Source: Brachionus koreanus | Lineage: Eukaryota > Rotifera > Eurotatoria > Ploima > Brachionidae | Direction: 5' to 3' | Assembly: GCA_016987375.1 (NCBI GenBank) | Contig: PJRA01000519.1 | Coordinates: forward strand, 401,126 to 465,125 | DNA: 64,000 bases | In this document: positions 47,406 through 58,500 of the stretch, piece after piece | How the letters are laid out: each line of letters starts with the position of its first letter | Numbering within the stretch: position 1 is the stretch's first letter | The notes under the pieces: model-generated | Databases searched by the model: none | Seen by the model: the letters and a program-made list of their open reading frames with translations, nothing else | Told to the model about the DNA's origin: nothing | Translations under genes and position numbers: made by a program

Positions 47406-48206
47406 AAGGGAGTTTTTTCTTTAGCTTAGTTAACTAAAAATTAGTCGTCTAAAATTTAGTAAGCTAAAATTTTAGTTAACTAAAAAATATTTTATTATTT
47501 TGTCAATAAAATAGAAAATCAAAAAAATACATCTGGTTTTGTATCCAATCCTGTTTTAAGAATAGTTCAAAATTCTGAACAAATCTCAGGTTTCACTTTT
47601 TTTACTTAAAGCTTAATTAATCCAGAAAAAAAGTCAAAATATAGTTCAATTTCTAAATAAAATCATTAAACTTTAATTTTCATCTTTTATATTTATTTTG
47701 TTGCAATATTTTATATGATCTTAATTTAAAATTTGTCAAAACATTAAAAATGCCAAAACATTCAACTAATAAAGCTAATTCGATCAAAAATTTGAAACTG
47801 TAACAGGAGTTTTAACATGATTGACCTCTGCGAAAATAGGTTTTTTGCTAAACCTCCTAAATTTTATTTTTAGAAATTTAACTATATTTTGACTTTTTTT
47901 TTCGGATTAATTAAGCTTTAAATAAAAAGTCGTTTTGTTACGCGCGAACCTTATCTTGACATTATTTAATTATTTTTAAGTTAAAAAAATTAGCTCGATG
48001 AGACCATTTTTCTCTTAAGTTTATAACTCTGAAAATTTTATGCGCAAATTTTTCAAAATTATTCTTAAGCATCATTCGAGCTTTTTGTTAGAGTTATTTT
48101 GAAATGTTTCATCATAAGATAAACTTTCCTCATGATGTTTACCACTTTATTTAGAACATTCTATAAATTTTCTAATCTTTTCTTTAAATATTTGTTAAAT
48201 AAAGAT

Positions 48207-48851
48207 ATGATCCGTAATATTAGCAACTATTTAAAGCCAAGCAACAGTCAAGCTTTATTCAAACGACTTTTAAGCAATTTTAAGGTATTTTTTTATTTTC
48301 TTTAATTAAAAATAATTTTAAAAATGAGTTTAGTAAGTTAATAAAAAATTAAAAGTCAAATAAAATAATTAAATTTTTTTTAACAGGAGGGCAGTCAATT
48401 ACCAAACTCAGTCTTGTACGAAGACAGTCCAGCAAATAAAGTAAATATTCGAGATTTGTTTGCAGGCAAAAAAGGAATTTTACTTGGAGTCCCAGGTGCA
48501 TTCACTCCAACATGCTCCAACAGTCACTTGCCCGGGTTTATCAAAAATTTTGATACTGTTAAGTCCAAAGGCTATGATGTGATTGCCTGTGTGACAGTGA
48601 ACGATGCTTTTGTCGCAGGTGCTTGGGCTAAAGACCGACAGGCCGAGGGCAAGGTTCATATTTTGGCCGATCCACAGGCCGAATTCACCAAAGCTATTAA
48701 CATGGACAAAGATCTTGCTGTTCTAGGTGGAGTCCGATCAAAAAGATACACAATGATTGTTGAAGACAATATGGTCAAAAAAGTCTTCGAAGAGCCAGAT
48801 GGAACTGGCGCTTCATGTTCATTAGCCGACAATGTTTTGAAAAATTTATAA
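48207..48851 (+). CDS. PRDX5: peroxiredoxin-5, mitochondrial-type (Prx5 A)
   Basis: Exon 1 (48207-48284, 26 aa) is a basic, acid-free leader (MIRNISNYLKPSNSQALFKR and on), a likely mitochondrial presequence. Exon 2 (48387-48851) follows a 102-bp intron ending TTTTTTTTAACAG. Total 180 aa. Prx5 reduces hydrogen peroxide, alkyl hydroperoxides and peroxynitrite using thioredoxin. The peroxidatic site is PGAFTPTC (C69), matching PxxxTxxC. The resolving Cys of the atypical 2-Cys mechanism is kept (C170 in GASCSLADN), and C94 matches a third conserved Cys. It is the most canonical of the three tandem genes and the only one with an intron and leader, so it is probably the parent. Confidence 0.93.
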
Positions 48852-49049
48852 AAAATTTTAATTTATAATTTTAAGATTATAATTAATTTAGTTTAATAAA
48901 ATTAGCGGAAATCCTTGAATTTTTTCAATTTTTTTAAAAATAGAAAATAGCTTTATTTCTAGTTTAGCTGTTTGAAAATTAGGCAGGCTCGTCAATTTTT
49001 AAGTATAAATTTTGGCTAATTTAAAAAAAAATTCAAGCAATTTAATAAA

Positions 49050-49520
49050 ATGGTAAAAGAAGGAGATAGTTTACCAAGCGAACAAGTCTACGAAGGAAGT
49101 GTAGACCATAAAGTTGATTCAGCCGAACTTTTCAGGAATCACAAGGGCATTTTGCTCGGATTTCAAGGCGCTTTCACGCCTGTTTGCTCACAGAAGCATC
49201 TGCCTGGATTTGTGGACAAAATGATGGACTTAAAAGTTAAAGGTTATGATTATGTAGTTTGCGTTACTGTTAACGATCCGTTTGTAACAACAGCATGGGC
49301 GAAAAATTTCAATTTGCCTACCAATGTAAGAGTAATATCAGATCCATGTGCAAAATTTACAAAGGCAATTGGTATGGAAAAAGATTTTACTGGCCTTGGA
49401 ATAAGGTCAAAAAGATACACGCTGGTTGTCGAGAACAACGTTATCAAAAAAATCTTTGAAGAACCTGATGGACAAAGCGGTACAGTCTCTCTGGCTGAAA
49501 ATGTTATTAAAAATCTCTGA
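49050..49520 (+). CDS. peroxiredoxin-5 paralogue without resolving Cys (Prx5 B)
   Basis: Intronless, 156 aa, with no leader; it starts directly at MVKEGDSLPSEQVYEG and is probably cytosolic. The peroxidatic site is QGAFTPVC (C46): the Pro of the otherwise near-invariant PxxxTxxC is Gln. At the resolving position it has Val (V146 in GTVSLAE), so it cannot form the usual internal disulfide and would have to act as a 1-Cys enzyme, or resolve with C71, C100 or an external thiol. GIRSKRYTLVVENN and other fold blocks are intact. It lies 198 bp after Prx5 A. The lack of introns suggests a retrocopy or intron loss, but the tandem position argues for local duplication. Confidence 0.9.
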   Translation: MVKEGDSLPSEQVYEGSVDHKVDSAELFRNHKGILLGFQGAFTPVCSQKHLPGFVDKMMDLKVKGYDYVVCVTVNDPFVTTAWAKNFNLPTNVRVISDPCAKFTKAIGMEKDFTGLGIRSKRYTLVVENNVIKKIFEEPDGQSGTVSLAENVIKNL

Positions 49521-49586
49521 TTTTTTTATTAATAAATTATCTAAGTTAAAGTATTTTTACTTAGTTTTTTTATAAATACTATAACA

Positions 49587-49606
49587 GTCTCTATGGCGCA
49601 ATCGGC

Positions 49607-49643
<37 letters not shown>

Positions 49644-49660
49644 GAATCCACCTAGGGACG
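49587..49660 (+). tRNA. tRNA-Asn (GTT), second copy
   Basis: The 74 nt are identical to the gene at 17226-17299, and the following GAATTTTTT terminator is also conserved. It lies between Prx5 B and Prx5 C. Flanking DNA beyond the terminator is unrelated, so the gene moved or is held identical by conversion. Confidence 0.97.
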
Positions 49661-49892
49661 AATTTTTTCTAAATTATATTTTTATTTAAAGAACAAGTTT
49701 TTTTAGAAAATTTAAGGCATTTGAGCAAAAATTTTTAAAATATTTTCTACCGCCAAGTACTTAAATAAGTGAAGGAAATTAATAGTTGTGAGAAAAAATA
49801 TGGGCAAAAAAAATGAATATATTTTGGAAAGCTATTTAAAAGTCCACAAAGGTGATTTTATGAAACAAAAGATGTTTTTCTAGTTTTTTTTA

Positions 49893-50051
49893 GACAAGGA
49901 TCTTAATGTCGAAATGAGTGTGTCAGCTTTGGGAATGGATTTTATTCTGAAGGCAAAATATCCTCAGAATAGCAAAGAGGCTCGAATTGAATTGGCATTG
50001 GAACCAAAAAAAAAAATCAAACTTTCAAAAAAAATATCTTTTAAAGATTGA
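49893..50051 (+). pseudogene. unrecognised exon-like fragment
   Basis: After a T-rich acceptor-like TTTTTTTTAG, an open frame of about 52 codons reads DKDLNVEMSVSALGMDFILK, then AKYPQNSKEARIELALEP, and ends in a Lys-rich tail. The composition looks like coding sequence, but there is no ATG, no donor and no recognised family. It may be a remnant trapped between Prx5 B and C. Confidence 0.3.
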
Positions 50052-50242
50052 ATTAAAGATTGAAAGATAGAAGTTTGTCTTTTTTTTAAGCTTTAAGAAT
50101 TATTTAAAATAAAAATTTTTATTTAAAAATATTTTTTTCCATCCTTTAATTAATTCTCGAAATAGTGATTCCGAAAATAGATAGGCTTGGCTAAGTTATT
50201 ATAAATATAAATAGAGATTCGGAAAAATTGCAATGAATTAAA

Positions 50243-50713
50243 ATGATAAAGATCGGAGATCAATTGCCTAATGAAGAAGTTTATGAAGGAAGCATTAATA
50301 ATAAGCTAAATTTTCAGCAACTTTTTGAAAACAAAAAGGGTATTCTACTTGGTTTTCAGGGAGCATTTACACCTGCTTGTTCAAAGCATCATTTACCAAG
50401 TTATATAAACAGGCTTAACCAACTAAAAGATAAAGGTTTTGACTATGTGGTATGTGTTATGGTGAATGATGCATTTGTAACTTCAGAATGGGAAAAAGTT
50501 TACAATTTACCAAGCAACATTCGTTTAATTGCAGATCCAAGAGCTTCGTTTACCAAAGCTATTGGAATGGATCAGGAATATCCAGCGTTGGGCTTGAGGT
50601 CAAGGCGTTATGCTATGATTATTGAAAATAATAGGGTAAAGAAGGTATTGCTTGAGCCAGATCCAGAAAATCCTTGCATTTCTTTATCGGAGAGCGTTTA
50701 TACTTATCTCTAG
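50243..50713 (+). CDS. peroxiredoxin-5 paralogue with shifted resolving Cys (Prx5 C)
   Basis: Intronless, 156 aa, no leader. The peroxidatic site is QGAFTPAC (C46), with the same Pro-to-Gln change as Prx5 B, so B and C share an ancestor. A C-terminal Cys is present (C145 in ENPCISLSE) but one residue earlier than the resolving Cys of Prx5 A (C170, in SCSLADN). C71 is conserved. Lys-rich and Arg-rich changes (LGLRSRRYAMIIENN) lie near the C-terminal half. It is probably a cytosolic peroxidase; whether C145 still resolves C46 is uncertain. The start ATG is preceded by AATTAAA, like Prx5 B. Confidence 0.9.
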   Translation: MIKIGDQLPNEEVYEGSINNKLNFQQLFENKKGILLGFQGAFTPACSKHHLPSYINRLNQLKDKGFDYVVCVMVNDAFVTSEWEKVYNLPSNIRLIADPRASFTKAIGMDQEYPALGLRSRRYAMIIENNRVKKVLLEPDPENPCISLSESVYTYL

Positions 50714-51587
50714 TAAAAAAAAAAAATTATTTTTTTATTTGTTTTTAAATAAAAATAATTTTTTTCATTAATATAGCATTTAATAATTTAACAATTAAAA
50801 ATAATTTTACGCAATATTTTTGACACTAATAAACTATTATATTTTTTCGTTTAATTTGTGATTTTATGTTTAAAATATGAAGGTTAAAATTTTATTAGTT
50901 TTATTTATTGATTAAAATTTTTAAGTTCAAGTCTGATATATATCAAAAAATAATAAAAGAAAAATTAAAATTAAATGCCTTTTTTTAAATTGAGTAATGT
51001 AATGTATAAGGGAGTTAATAGAAAGACTAATTGTAACTATTACTTTATTAAATACAGATAAGAATAAGAATAGAAGATAATATATAACAATGAAATTGAG
51101 TTGCTTAAATATTGAATCCAGTACGTGACTAGATTTCCAAAGAGAATAAAGATGCAATAACAAATTGCCAAATAAGCTAAAATGAATTTCAATAAGTTAT
51201 GGTAGATAAATATTATAATATTAAATTAAATATTAAATAAATATTAAATTAAATATTAAACCAGACTCTCCCGGTCGGGCCCAAAGCCCTCCTTTTCTCT
51301 CTAAACGTGGACTTTTTTCTTTATTTAAATTTAATAAATTTTTTTTTTTTAAACTTATTGGTAAAAGAGAAGAGTTAATGGTAAACACTAATTTTTTTTC
51401 CTCCTTGTTGTTTAGCTTTGTCGTATTTAACTTTTCAAAAAAATTTATCTCTCATATTTTTGAATTAACATTATATTATTTAAATTTAAATTTTTTTTAA
51501 AAAGATGCTAAAGAAAATCTTTAATCTGAAGATCTTTAAACGGGCATTCTTAAAATTGCAAGCAATTTTAAGTCTGCCTCAGTAGTG
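50714..51587. other. spacer before the R/X repeat array
   Basis: AT-rich, with ATTAAATATTAAAT tandem units near 51225-51260 and the isolated Helitron end at 51261-51312. No gene. Confidence 0.5.
51261..51312 (-). mobile_element. Helitron-family 3' terminus, isolated
   Basis: The stretch is nearly identical to the 3' terminus of the Helitron at 55413. It begins (plus strand) CCAGACTCTCCCGGTCGGG and continues through a GGGC-CCAAA-GCCC hairpin to CTCTAAACGTGGA. On the minus strand this is a hairpin about 9 nt before CTGG, followed by T, as for Helitrons (CTRR|T). Beyond about 52 bp the two diverge, so it is the tail of a different, probably non-autonomous, element extending to the right. Confidence 0.65.
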
Positions 51588-52637
51588 GTATAGTTTTAAC
51601 TCACTTTAATTTGATTTAGATGCAGCTTCGCTGCTAATAACGATGCTCGCCTTTGGCTCGCAAATATTGGCCCAAAGAAAATCTAAGCTAGAGCTCGGCT
51701 TCGCCTCGCTTCATATTTCATTTGTTCACTCGGCTCCGCCTCGCTCACATTTTTTATAATTAATTTTTAATTTTATTTTGAAATTTGAATTAAAATTTAA
51801 GGAAAAAATTTTTTTTTTTTGCCAACTTTAAGTATTAATAATTAAGGTTGCTAGCGGTCTCTAGCTTAATCTAATATTTTAACATGAAGATCTGACTCTT
51901 CTTAAAATTTTTAGACTTAATATATTTTTTTTTGAGTGTTGGTCTTATGATTTATCAAATGGAAAATTAGAGTTTGATTTTTGTTGTTTTTCAATAATAT
52001 TTTAATGATAAGCCGATTTTATTGTCTACATTAGGTGTCATTCGATTTCGCTAATCCAGAGCTATCGATTAATACTCGATTTGTATCATTTGGTTACGAT
52101 TTGAGTCAGATATAATTCATTAAAAAGCCGATTCCTAAAAAAGCCAACTTTGAGAGCAAATAAAAAATCAATGCATATGCTAAATAACAAAAGTAAACAT
52201 ATATTTAGATAGATCTCGTCGAGATCTACATAATGATACTCATTTTGTCCGAGGCATTAAAAATTTTTTTTTTAAAGTTCATTTTTTTGGCCTTTAGACC
52301 CCTTTTTATCACTCTTTTAAAAGTCATAAGACAAAACAAATGTCACCACGTTTAGTTTGGTATCATTGCCTACAAAATGGTATACATATTGTCCAAGTGA
52401 CACCTTTCCAAAAAAATTACATTTTCCGCACTTTTGACCGAAATAAAAGACAATTTTTGGACGTTCACGATCATGTGACCACGGCCGATACTTATCGCAA
52501 CTCAGTTGCCTGCACCCCTCCGGCCTCTCCTCTTTCATTTAAGACCCTTTGTGTGTGGGTAGGACGCGCCGTCACATAGATCCTGTCTGTATACGAAACG
52601 TCCATTTTTGGTTCTTGTCAAATTAAATAAGTATAAT
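51588..52637. repeat. repeat unit R, copy 1 (diverged)
   Basis: Copy 1 shares with R2 and R3 the block GATGCAGCTTCGCTGCTAAT (a GCAG-CTTCG-CTGC hairpin), GCTCGCCTTTGGCTCGCAAA, GAGCTCGGCTTCGCCTCGC, TCTACATTAGGTGTCATT, GGTATACATATTGTCCA and GATCCTGTCTGTATACGAAA. It lacks the first part of R2/R3. It is continuous with X1 at 52637/52638, which supplies the uninterrupted site for the Helitron insertion. Open frames inside (such as 52317-52579) are not conserved in R2. Confidence 0.75.
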
Positions 52638-53027
52638 CACATCAATTTTGGGTCATATACTCCTATTTACAGAAAGTTTTATTTCTATTCATGTATTACA
52701 TTTCAGTGGCCGCTTCTACCCTCTACCTACACTATTACATTGCCTTAACTGATCTCTTAAATTATTTTTTAGCAAATTTATTTTTAAAAATAGATAATAT
52801 TTATATATCAAAATGTTAAGTAAAAAATAAAATCGGTTCTAAAAGCCTTATTCGGTTAATTATATGTAATATTTTTTCAGCACCTAATTTTATAATTCTG
52901 TAATTAAAAAATACATTCAAAAGAAAAATTAAATTTGAATAGAAACAAATTTTTAAAAATAATTCTGTTTCAATTTTTAAAACAATTTTTGGAATTAAAA
53001 AAGTAATAAAAACACATGCGTCTTCTA

Positions 53028-53250
53028 GTTGAGAATACTATTATTATTGAAATCCTTTTGTTAGTTTTTTTTTAAATTGATAACTGATTTTTAGTTTAAT
53101 CAAATTTATTTAAATAATTGTAAAACTCTTATTAACAAATAATGTAACGAATTATCCAAATTGATTGACATGTCTTATGACTTTAAATTTAGTGCACTCT
53201 ATTTTAGTGACATAATTTTCAAAATTAAGCAGATAAAATAAGTAATTTTA
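53028..53250. mobile_element. TA-flanked insertion in X1
   Basis: X2 reads GTCTTCTAAATAAC without interruption at 61918. X1 has the same bases split by this segment, with TA on both sides, so the boundaries come from a direct comparison. Its ends show no obvious inverted repeats. The interior has a block (GACATGTCTTATGAC...CTCTATTTTAGTGACA) related to the MITE at 30871-31012. It is probably a Tc1/mariner-type MITE insertion. Confidence 0.6.
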
Positions 53251-53564
53251 AATAACTATTAACTTTGACACAAATTGGATGATATTGTTAATGAAAAAAT
53301 AAATTATTTAACTTATTAAGAATTTTAAAATCTTTAATAAAATTTAGTAGAAAAATTTTTATGATAGTGATTATAACATAATTTATAAAATAGTTAATTT
53401 AACTCTACAAAATTGAATAATTATAAAAATTGAATAATTATAATATTTATATTTAAAAAATTCACAAAATTAATTTGCTTAATAATTAAATTTTAATTTT
53501 AATTTTCACAATACAATTTATCCATTAATAAATAAAAATTAAATAATAGAATAAAATTGCTTAC

Positions 53565-54016
53565 GTTTATTTATTATGGCATTTGTGTTGTCATTTTGTT
53601 CAAAAAATCGGCTTGTATTCGGCATTGAGTGATCGGGATTATGCGAATAATTTAAATTGATAACAATTTCAGAGTTTTGTTGATTATTTTGAACTTGAGA
53701 TATAGCATCAGATGTTGAATTTTCTTGTTGAGATAAAGTGGCAACTTTATTTTCAAAAAATTAAATAAGATTATATTATTAAGATTATATTTAATAGCTT
53801 ACTTAAGTTTGAAATTTTAGTGACAATATCATCGGGAACAACACAATTCAAATTGATAACAGAGGTTAGTTTTGTATAACTAACTGATGTTCCAAATTCC
53901 GTATTAAACAACATTGCTAAATTTTCTTTCAAATTTAAGCATTTAGCCTTGAGCTGTCTATACAATTCAGAGACAAAAATAATCATTTGATTGGTAAAAA
54001 CAATCTTGGGTGGCAT
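53565..54016 (-). CDS. small gene of repeat X, copy 1
   Basis: Exon 1 is 53803-54016 (ATG at 54016, A-rich context, ending TTAA|GTAAGC). Exon 2 is 53565-53744, after an AAAATAAAG acceptor, and it ends AAAC|GTAAGC, so a further exon is expected to the left. About 131 codons are visible. Exon 1 (MPPKIVFTNQMIIFVSELYR, then FNTEFGTSVSYTKLTSVI) looks like a small helical DNA-binding-type domain. Exon 2 is Gln/Asn/Ser-rich and disordered. Both exons and both donor sites are kept in the second copy at 62233-62684. The spacing of hydrophobic residues and the SVSYTKLTSVI motif resemble the start of the Helitron protein (STISYTTLINQY). No family is assigned; it may be a transposon accessory gene. Confidence 0.5.
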
Positions 54017-54400
54017 TTTTTTTTATTTTAATTTTTAATAGTAGTTTAATATCTATTAGAAAAAAAAATGATTAATATAAATAATTTAAATTGATTTAAA
54101 AAAAAAACAATTGATTTAAAGTTAAAATAAAATAACTGTTCTATTTTATTTTGTTTTTGCAAGATTTAAGCGAGTGAGATCAAAACTGGGTATAAAATTT
54201 TGTTAAAATGGGATAATCCTTTTTTTTAAACAGTTTAATTCAATTTGTTTGTTAGAAAAGGATTTCCAATTTAATGCTAAATTGAATTGAGTTCAAAGGA
54301 TTGTTAAAAATTTATTAGTTAAACTTGGAATAATACAAATCAATAATATGAATAAATTTTATTTTTAGTTATTAGGATAATACTAAAAAATTAAAACTTA

Positions 54401-55412
54401 AGGTATTGCATATTTGATTATTGCTAACTGCTGCGCCTCACTCGCACTAAACGATTACGTTCAAAATGGTTCGTTCACTTTGGTGGCTTGACAATGTTGA
54501 CCCAAAGATTATCATTAGCTTGAGCTCGGCTTCGCCTCGCCTCAGTAGTGGTGTTGTTCTGGTTTATTTTAAGAGATATTGATGCAGCTTCGCTGCTAAT
54601 AACGATGCTCGCCTTTGGCTCGCAAATGTTGGCCCAAAGAAAATCTAAGCTAGAGCTCGGCTTCGCCTCGCTTCATTCAAAATTTTTAGACTTTATTTAT
54701 TTTTTTTTGAGTGTTGGTCTCATGAATAATTAAATTGTAATGATTGACCTGAATTTGTGTGATTTTTCACAATTATTTTTAAAAAAAGACAATTTCAATG
54801 TCTACATTAGGTGTCATTCGATTCCGCTCATCTAGAGCTAACGATTGCTACCCGATTTGTTCAATTCGGTACTCTTTTGACTGAAATAAGACTCACAAAA
54901 AACCCAATTCCTAAAAAAGTCAACTTTGAGTGCAAATAAAAAATCAATACATGTACTAAGTACCAAAAGTATACACATATTCAGATAGCATACGTCAAGA
55001 TCTACAAAATGATACCTATTATGTCCAAATTGGTGACAATTTTTTTTTCAAAGTTGATTTTTTGGGACTTTTTGACCCAATTTCACCCTTGATTTAAAGT
55101 CATTAGACAAAACAAATGACACCACGTTTTGTTTGGCAACATTACCTACAAAATGGTATACATATTGTCCACTTCACACCTTTCCGAAAAAATCACATTT
55201 TTCCTGATTTTGACCGAAAAAAAAGACAATTTTTTGAAGCTCATAGTTCAGCGAGGAATACATAAATGTATCGTTACTCAGTTGCGGGCACCCCTTCGGT
55301 CTCTCCTCTTTCATTTGAGACCGTTTTTGTGTGGTGAGGACGCGCGGACGCATAGATCCTGTCTGTATACGAAACGTCCATTTTTGGTTCTTATCAAATT
55401 AAATAAGTATAA
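54401..55412. repeat. repeat unit R, copy 2
   Basis: It begins AGGTATTGCATATTTGATTA exactly as R3 does at 63171 and ends AAATAAGTATAA at the Helitron. It has the same hairpin-rich blocks as R1. Together with X1 and X2 it shows a tandem array ordered R-X-R-X-R. Internal open frames (for example 55129-55512) are not conserved between copies. Confidence 0.8.
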
Positions 55413-55465
55413 CCAGACTCTCCCGGTCGGGCCCAAGGCCCTCCTTTTCTCTCTAAACGTGGAGT
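55413..55465 (-). promoter_or_regulatory. Helitron 3' terminal hairpin
   Basis: Two overlapping stems, CCCG-GT-CGGG (55422-55431) and GGGCC-CAA-GGCCC (55429-55441), precede the CTGG terminus. This GC-rich hairpin is the expected rolling-circle termination signal. The same 52 bp recur at 51261-51312, which shows they define the family. Confidence 0.75.
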
Positions 55466-55593
55466 TTCATCATCCAGCTGACTATTTTGAATTGGAAAAT
55501 GCTCATTTATAAATCCATCAACACTTAATAAAAAAAAAAAATATTATGCCATTATCAAATAAATAAAATAAAAATTTTTTGATATAATTTAAC

Positions 55594-58500
55594 TTACTTG
55601 TCATTCAAAACTTGGCGAAATACAATGTTTTTTGTCCAATAATCCAAGCTGCCTGGAAATATTGTTCCTTGTTTGTTGGGACCATTATGTCGATTCTCAA
55701 TTAATATTCGAACATCATCGAATCGACGCACTCTAGACAATGCTACATAAAGCTGTCCATGAGCGAATACAGGCTCTGGCAGGTAAATTGCTATTTTATT
55801 AAAAGTCTGGCCTTGAGACTTATTGATTGTCATTGCAAAGGCAAGCTTTAATGGAAATTGAAGTCTTTCAAACTTCAACATGGTCATCGCATTGTTATTA
55901 GGCATAAATAAATGTCTGCTAATTAAATATCGATGACCACTAAACCTTCCATATAAAATTTCGGCCTCTACAAAGTGCTCAAATAGTCTTATGACTTTCA
56001 TTCGAGTACCGTTGCACAACCCTTGGTACAAAGCTATGTTTTTCAAGTTCATAACAATGCACCCATCTTTAAGCTCTAGATTGTGAGGAGGGTAGCCACT
56101 GGGCGTCTCCTCGTAAAGAGCTTCGATAGGGAAGAGCTCGGCCTCGTTGTCATCCTCGGTCAAGTTTTTGTCAGCGCTTGCATAAACTCGACCGGGTTGA
56201 TTAATAGGACTAACACGCATTAGACACAACTCATTTATCTTGTCAACATCCTTATTTAAAGGAGTCAAGATGGCAGTGCTATTTTCACTATTAATCATTG
56301 CTGTGTCTATAGTAAAGGCTGACCCGAATGCAAAGTTAATCAACTCATTGGTATCCCGTGGCAGCATTATATTATATGGAATGCGAATATGTTCGGGATG
56401 GCGTTCATCATATGTTGGTTCAGTACCATTACCGAGCCGGATTAACCACTCTGCAAATTCAGGATCCTCGTTGGCACGCATATTACGGGTCAGCCTAAAC
56501 TTGCGTACCCTTGGCCAAAGACTTTGTGAATTTTTAAAGCAAACATATACCGCCCTGGCTGAATTGCCAAGAGTAATTGGTAAAGTTTGCCTAAAATCAC
56601 CTGCAAAAATAACAACTTTACCTGCGAATGGATAATCATTTGCGCATAGATCACGCATCATCCTATCAACCGCCTCGATTATGTGTTTGTTACACATAGA
56701 CACCTCGTCCCAAAGAATTACTTTGCAATTACGCAGTTCTTCATACTTGGGTCCTGAATGATCCCAAGTTGTGTCGCGATCGCAATGCAAAGGCACTCCA
56801 AATCTTGAATGAATTGTCTGACCATCTTCAAGAAGTGATGCAGCAATTCCAGTATAAGCTCCAGGCAAAACAATCTCACCAATTGATTTGGCATAGTTAA
56901 TTATGGTCTAAATAATTATCAATTAAGTTTTTTGAAAAAATTTTATTTTATTTTATAAAAAAAAAAACGAAACCTCAAACAAAAAAGTTTTTCCACCACC
57001 ACCTGGACCATCGACAAAAACCATTTTGTCACCCAATTCATCATTGTGAATAAATTCCCTAATCGTTTCGAAAATTTGTCTCTGATCTTGATTTAAATTT
57101 TCGTAACGACTATGGAATTCTTGAGCATAATTGGACTCAACTCTTACATCTTCGGGTTCTTCCCATCCAGTTACAGTCTCATCTGGATCAGGGAGTCCAG
57201 TTAGCGCCCAATCGCCATTGTTAACCCGAAACAAATACTTAATGTGCTTTTAAAAATATTTAAATTTTTTTTTTCTGTAACATTAGATCAAATTAAAAGC
57301 TTACATTCAATGCTTTGGTTTTGGCTATATGTTCCGGTTCGTGTCGAAGAAAATCACGTGACAAATCGTTGCTAAACTCATTCCATAGATCTAATGGAGA
57401 CGGATCAATCGGTTGACAATGTAGTAAGATTGTGGCAAAAAGAAATCGAATGCGCCGAATATTGGTTTCAATAGTGACTGCTTCTCTAATACAATCACGC
57501 CACTGCTGCTGATTCTCTAATAAACCACGCGCCACTGCTGCATCTCTGAATGTCTCATACACTCTGCCATCGAATGTGCGTAAATCTTCAAAGCTTGTGG
57601 GACCTTAAATTTTTTTTAAAATTTTTATTTAATTAAAATAAAAGTCAAAAAAAATAATTTTTTTATTACCTCTAACATGCATCAATAGTGCTCTAATGCA
57701 AAAAACCTCAAGATTTTTCGGATTTACGGAATACATTCGAGTTAGCTTTCGATGTTGGATTCTACGCACTCGACGATTCCACTTACCATTACTAAATGAA
57801 TAATGAAGCGGAATTTCGGTATACAAATACTGTCTTGCCACTTCGTCATTACGATTAAGATCGAAATAAGCCATCAACATTGATATTCGTCCGGCTGCCT
57901 GTTCAATTTCTTGGACTGCTGCACCATTTCGAATATAAATTACGTGCATTTGTGGTGCGTGCACTTGAAGTCGCTCAATCGAATGAGACATCTTTATTAG
58001 ATCGAATTTGTACAATCTAAAAAAGGCTTCGAACGAACTAACAAAACGTCCATCAGCAAAATGCCGTATCTCATCATAATCGACTACCTGCTGTCCATTT
58101 CGATTGTGGATTATGATTTTCGATAAGTCGTGGCCCTTAAATACGTATTTGAACAGGTACTTGACATTGTTGGAACTGGAGCACCACTCTACATTAATAT
58201 GACTTCCGTATTTCATTAATAGATATGGGTTATACGGAACCACACGTGCATTAGTTACCAACTGACCCTGTTCATTTGTTACTCCAAAACCTGAGCGTCG
58301 TTTATAGACGGTAATTGCATTCTCCACTATTATCGTTTCATTAGATGGCAGCTTTGGAAAATGACGCTTGCATCGACCATTGTTGTCCCAACAACGTTCA
58401 TCACAACGATGAATCATATTGCTCAATACCAAGCGTTGAAGATCAGGATATCGCTCCACATTTGGTATTTCAGCCCATATTACTTGATCTAATGTTGCAG

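Larger units (their letters stand above)
45752..48206. other. kinase 3' region and intergenic DNA
   Basis: A (CT)n run at about 45812-45828 and several AATAAA-like sites follow the kinase stop. Further on are the LINE trace (46900-47150) and the mariner trace (47270-47405). No gene was recognised. Confidence 0.5.
52638..54400. repeat. repeat unit X, copy 1
   Basis: Almost identical to X2 at 61528-63170, with only scattered differences by eye. It carries the small spliced gene at 53565-54016. It holds a 223-bp TA-flanked insertion (53028-53250) absent from X2 and lacks the 103-bp segment at 63068-63170. Confidence 0.85.

Noticed and set aside
52317..52579. Frames in repeat R1 (both strands), and 55129-55512 in R2
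   Set aside because: They are not conserved between R copies; stops fall at different places, so R looks non-coding.
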